Under the pieces are notes generated by a model. The model saw only the letters and a list, made by a program, of their open reading frames with translations, was not told the DNA's origin and did no database searches. A program made the translations under genes and the position numbers. A stretch of DNA of 51,913 nucleotides from Muribaculaceae bacterium. GTDB taxonomy: Bacteria; Bacteroidota; Bacteroidia; Bacteroidales; Muribaculaceae. Shown piece by piece: positions 50,828 to 51,913 of this stretch. The stretch covers positions 1 through 51,913 of the forward strand of contig JAFLTR010000012.1 of assembly GCA_022509205.1 (NCBI GenBank). Reading direction: 5' to 3'. Position 1 is the first letter of the stretch, and each line of letters opens with the position of its first letter.

Positions 50828-50946
50828 GAAGTTAGTGGCGCGGCGTTCCGCTTGGATTTTGCAAAACAACCAGCAGCAAGCGATAATCCACTCGTCGTGC
50901 CACAAAGCTGCATCTTCCTCTCTAAATCAGAAATTTTATGATTTTT

Positions 50947-50977
50947 TTTGTCAATTTAAAAAGATTGATTAGATTTG
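50947..50977 (+). promoter_or_regulatory. Promoter of the second susC
   Basis: A -33 TTTG at 50947-50950 and a -7 TAGATTTG at 50970-50977, 19 nt apart, match the Bacteroidetes consensus. Transcription would start near 50984, with a leader of about 110 nt. Confidence 0.75.
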
Positions 50978-51093
50978 CATCTGTAAACCACTAAAAGTAA
51001 CACTTAAAATCTGACACCAACATCATTATAAAAAGCATAAAGCTAATATTTTACAAGCCACTAAACAAATATCTAATCATACACACATGAATC

Positions 51094-51913
51094 ATGACCT
51101 TAATTAATCTAACACGAAAAAGACAGGGATCAGGAACTGTCTCTTCACTGAGAAAAAGGTTTCTGAGTTTGATCGCCCTCTTTGTGGCGCTGCCTGTGTT
51201 TGCCCAGAATATCGATGTCACGGGCACGGTATTCGATAAAAGCGGCGAACCACTTATCGGCGTTACCGTAATGGTTGAAGGCTCAGCAAATGGTGCTGCA
51301 ACAGACATCGACGGTAACTATTCATTGAGAATGGTGCCCTCAAAAGGCAAACTCGTTTTCTCCTACATCGGTTACAACACGGTTGAGGTAGAAGTAAAAG
51401 GGCGCACCAAAATCGATGTGACCATGGATGAAAACTCCAAAGCTCTTGACGAGTTGGTTGTTGTCGGTTATGGACAGATCAAGAAATCTGACCTAACCGG
51501 TTCTGTATCAACAATCGATGCTCAGGCAATCAACGCCAAGGGTTCGGCGTCAGTGCTCGAAAGTCTCCAGGGTTCTGTCCCCGGTGTAAACATCACCAAG
51601 CAGACCGGACGTACTAACGGTAACATTTCTATTGAAATCCGTGGTAAGTCTTCAATTAACTCTAACGTTACTCCGCTTTATGTGGTTGACGGTGTTGAGA
51701 CCAACGACATCTCATTCCTGAATCCTCAGGATATCGAACGCGTTGACATTCTCAAGGATGCATCTTCAACAGCCATCTACGGTTCTCGTGCAACCGCCGG
51801 TGTTGTGATGGTGACAACTAAGAGTGGGGCAGGTGCTCACAAAGGTGCCCAGGCCACTATCTCTTATGACGGTTACTATGGTATCAGCCATGCCACTCGC
51901 ATGCCTCAATTTA
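51094..51913 (+). CDS. SusC-type TonB-dependent transporter, 5' part (runs off the window)
   Basis: The first 273 codons of a second SusC, open to the right edge. The ATG at 51094 gives MTLINLTRKRQGSGTV, then a signal peptide core (FLSLIALFVALPVFAQ), the carboxypeptidase-regulatory-like domain (VTGTVFDKSGEPLIGVTVMVEG, GAATDIDGNYSL), a TonB-box-like LVVVGYGQ and the plug (VDGVETNDISFLNPQDIERVDILKDASSTAIYGSRATAGVVMVTT). An ATG at 51087 runs into a stop after six codons. It is a different sequence from the first SusC (N-terminus and plug diverge), so a second SusC/D pair, perhaps for another pectic fragment, begins here. A good promoter lies upstream. Confidence 0.93.
   Translation, partial: MTLINLTRKRQGSGTVSSLRKRFLSLIALFVALPVFAQNIDVTGTVFDKSGEPLIGVTVMVEGSANGAATDIDGNYSLRMVPSKGKLVFSYIGYNTVEVEVKGRTKIDVTMDENSKALDELVVVGYGQIKKSDLTGSVSTIDAQAINAKGSASVLESLQGSVPGVNITKQTGRTNGNISIEIRGKSSINSNVTPLYVVDGVETNDISFLNPQDIERVDILKDASSTAIYGSRATAGVVMVTTKSGAGAHKGAQATISYDGYYGISHATRMPQF

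Overview
The window reads as a pectin / rhamnogalacturonan-I utilisation locus of a gut-type Bacteroidales bacterium. Evidence for the lineage is a SusC/SusD pair, a second SusC running off the right edge, secreted polysaccharide lyases and hydrolases beside uronate catabolism genes, promoters of the Bacteroidetes type (TTTG / TAnnTTTG), and C-terminal tails of the form Y-N-x-x-G-x-x-V ... K-G-(I/V)-x-I-x-N-G-K-K. Muribaculaceae or a Prevotella relative is my inference from the tails and general gene style, not something a marker gene here proves. No rRNA, tRNA, CRISPR, transposase or integrase gene was seen.

Layout. (1) 40-11851, all minus: an operon led by a multidomain PL11 rhamnogalacturonan lyase, then GH43, CE8 pectin methylesterase, UxaA altronate dehydratase, a PL1-like pectate lyase, an alpha/beta hydrolase and a CE7 esterase. 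(2) 12341-14878: two secreted proteins of unknown function; the second is flanked on both sides by a structured repeat family. (3) 15611-24787, plus: SusC, SusD, a small secreted protein and a large pectate lyase with FnIII domains. (4) 24908-35040, minus: ExuT, UxaC, GH28, GH105, GH106 and UxaB. (5) 35255-38862, plus: CE12 esterase, a tandem two-domain CE12-like esterase and a free-standing GH2-C-terminus-like domain; facing them is a large DUF4450-like protein (38890-42018, minus). (6) 42231-50827, plus: DUF4861 protein, KduD, an orphan galactitol-type PTS EIIC, a KduI with a signal peptide, KdgK, Eda and GH3. (7) 51094 to the end: start of a second SusC.

How it works together (family knowledge plus inference). 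SusC/D bind and import pectic oligosaccharides. Esterases (CE7, CE8, CE12) remove acetyl and methyl groups, lyases (PL1-like, PL11) and hydrolases (GH28, GH43, GH106, GH105, GH3) release galacturonate, rhamnose, neutral sugars and unsaturated uronate. Saturated galacturonate would enter by ExuT and go through UxaC, UxaB and UxaA to 2-keto-3-deoxygluconate (KDG). Unsaturated uronate goes through KduI and KduD to KDG. KdgK and Eda then give pyruvate and glyceraldehyde-3-phosphate. Both routes are complete in this one window.

The most unusual part is 42231-46614: an exported DUF4861 protein, a KduI with a clear signal peptide and all four zinc ligands, and a PTS permease subunit with no phosphotransfer partners. 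Together they suggest that unsaturated uronate is isomerised in the periplasm and the product imported by an EIIC working without the PTS. Other points: a tandem repeat family with a three-way-junction fold and compensatory changes, and a symmetric operator-like array between exuT and uxaC. No transcriptional regulator gene (HTCS, AraC, LacI, GntR, ECF sigma) lies in the window.
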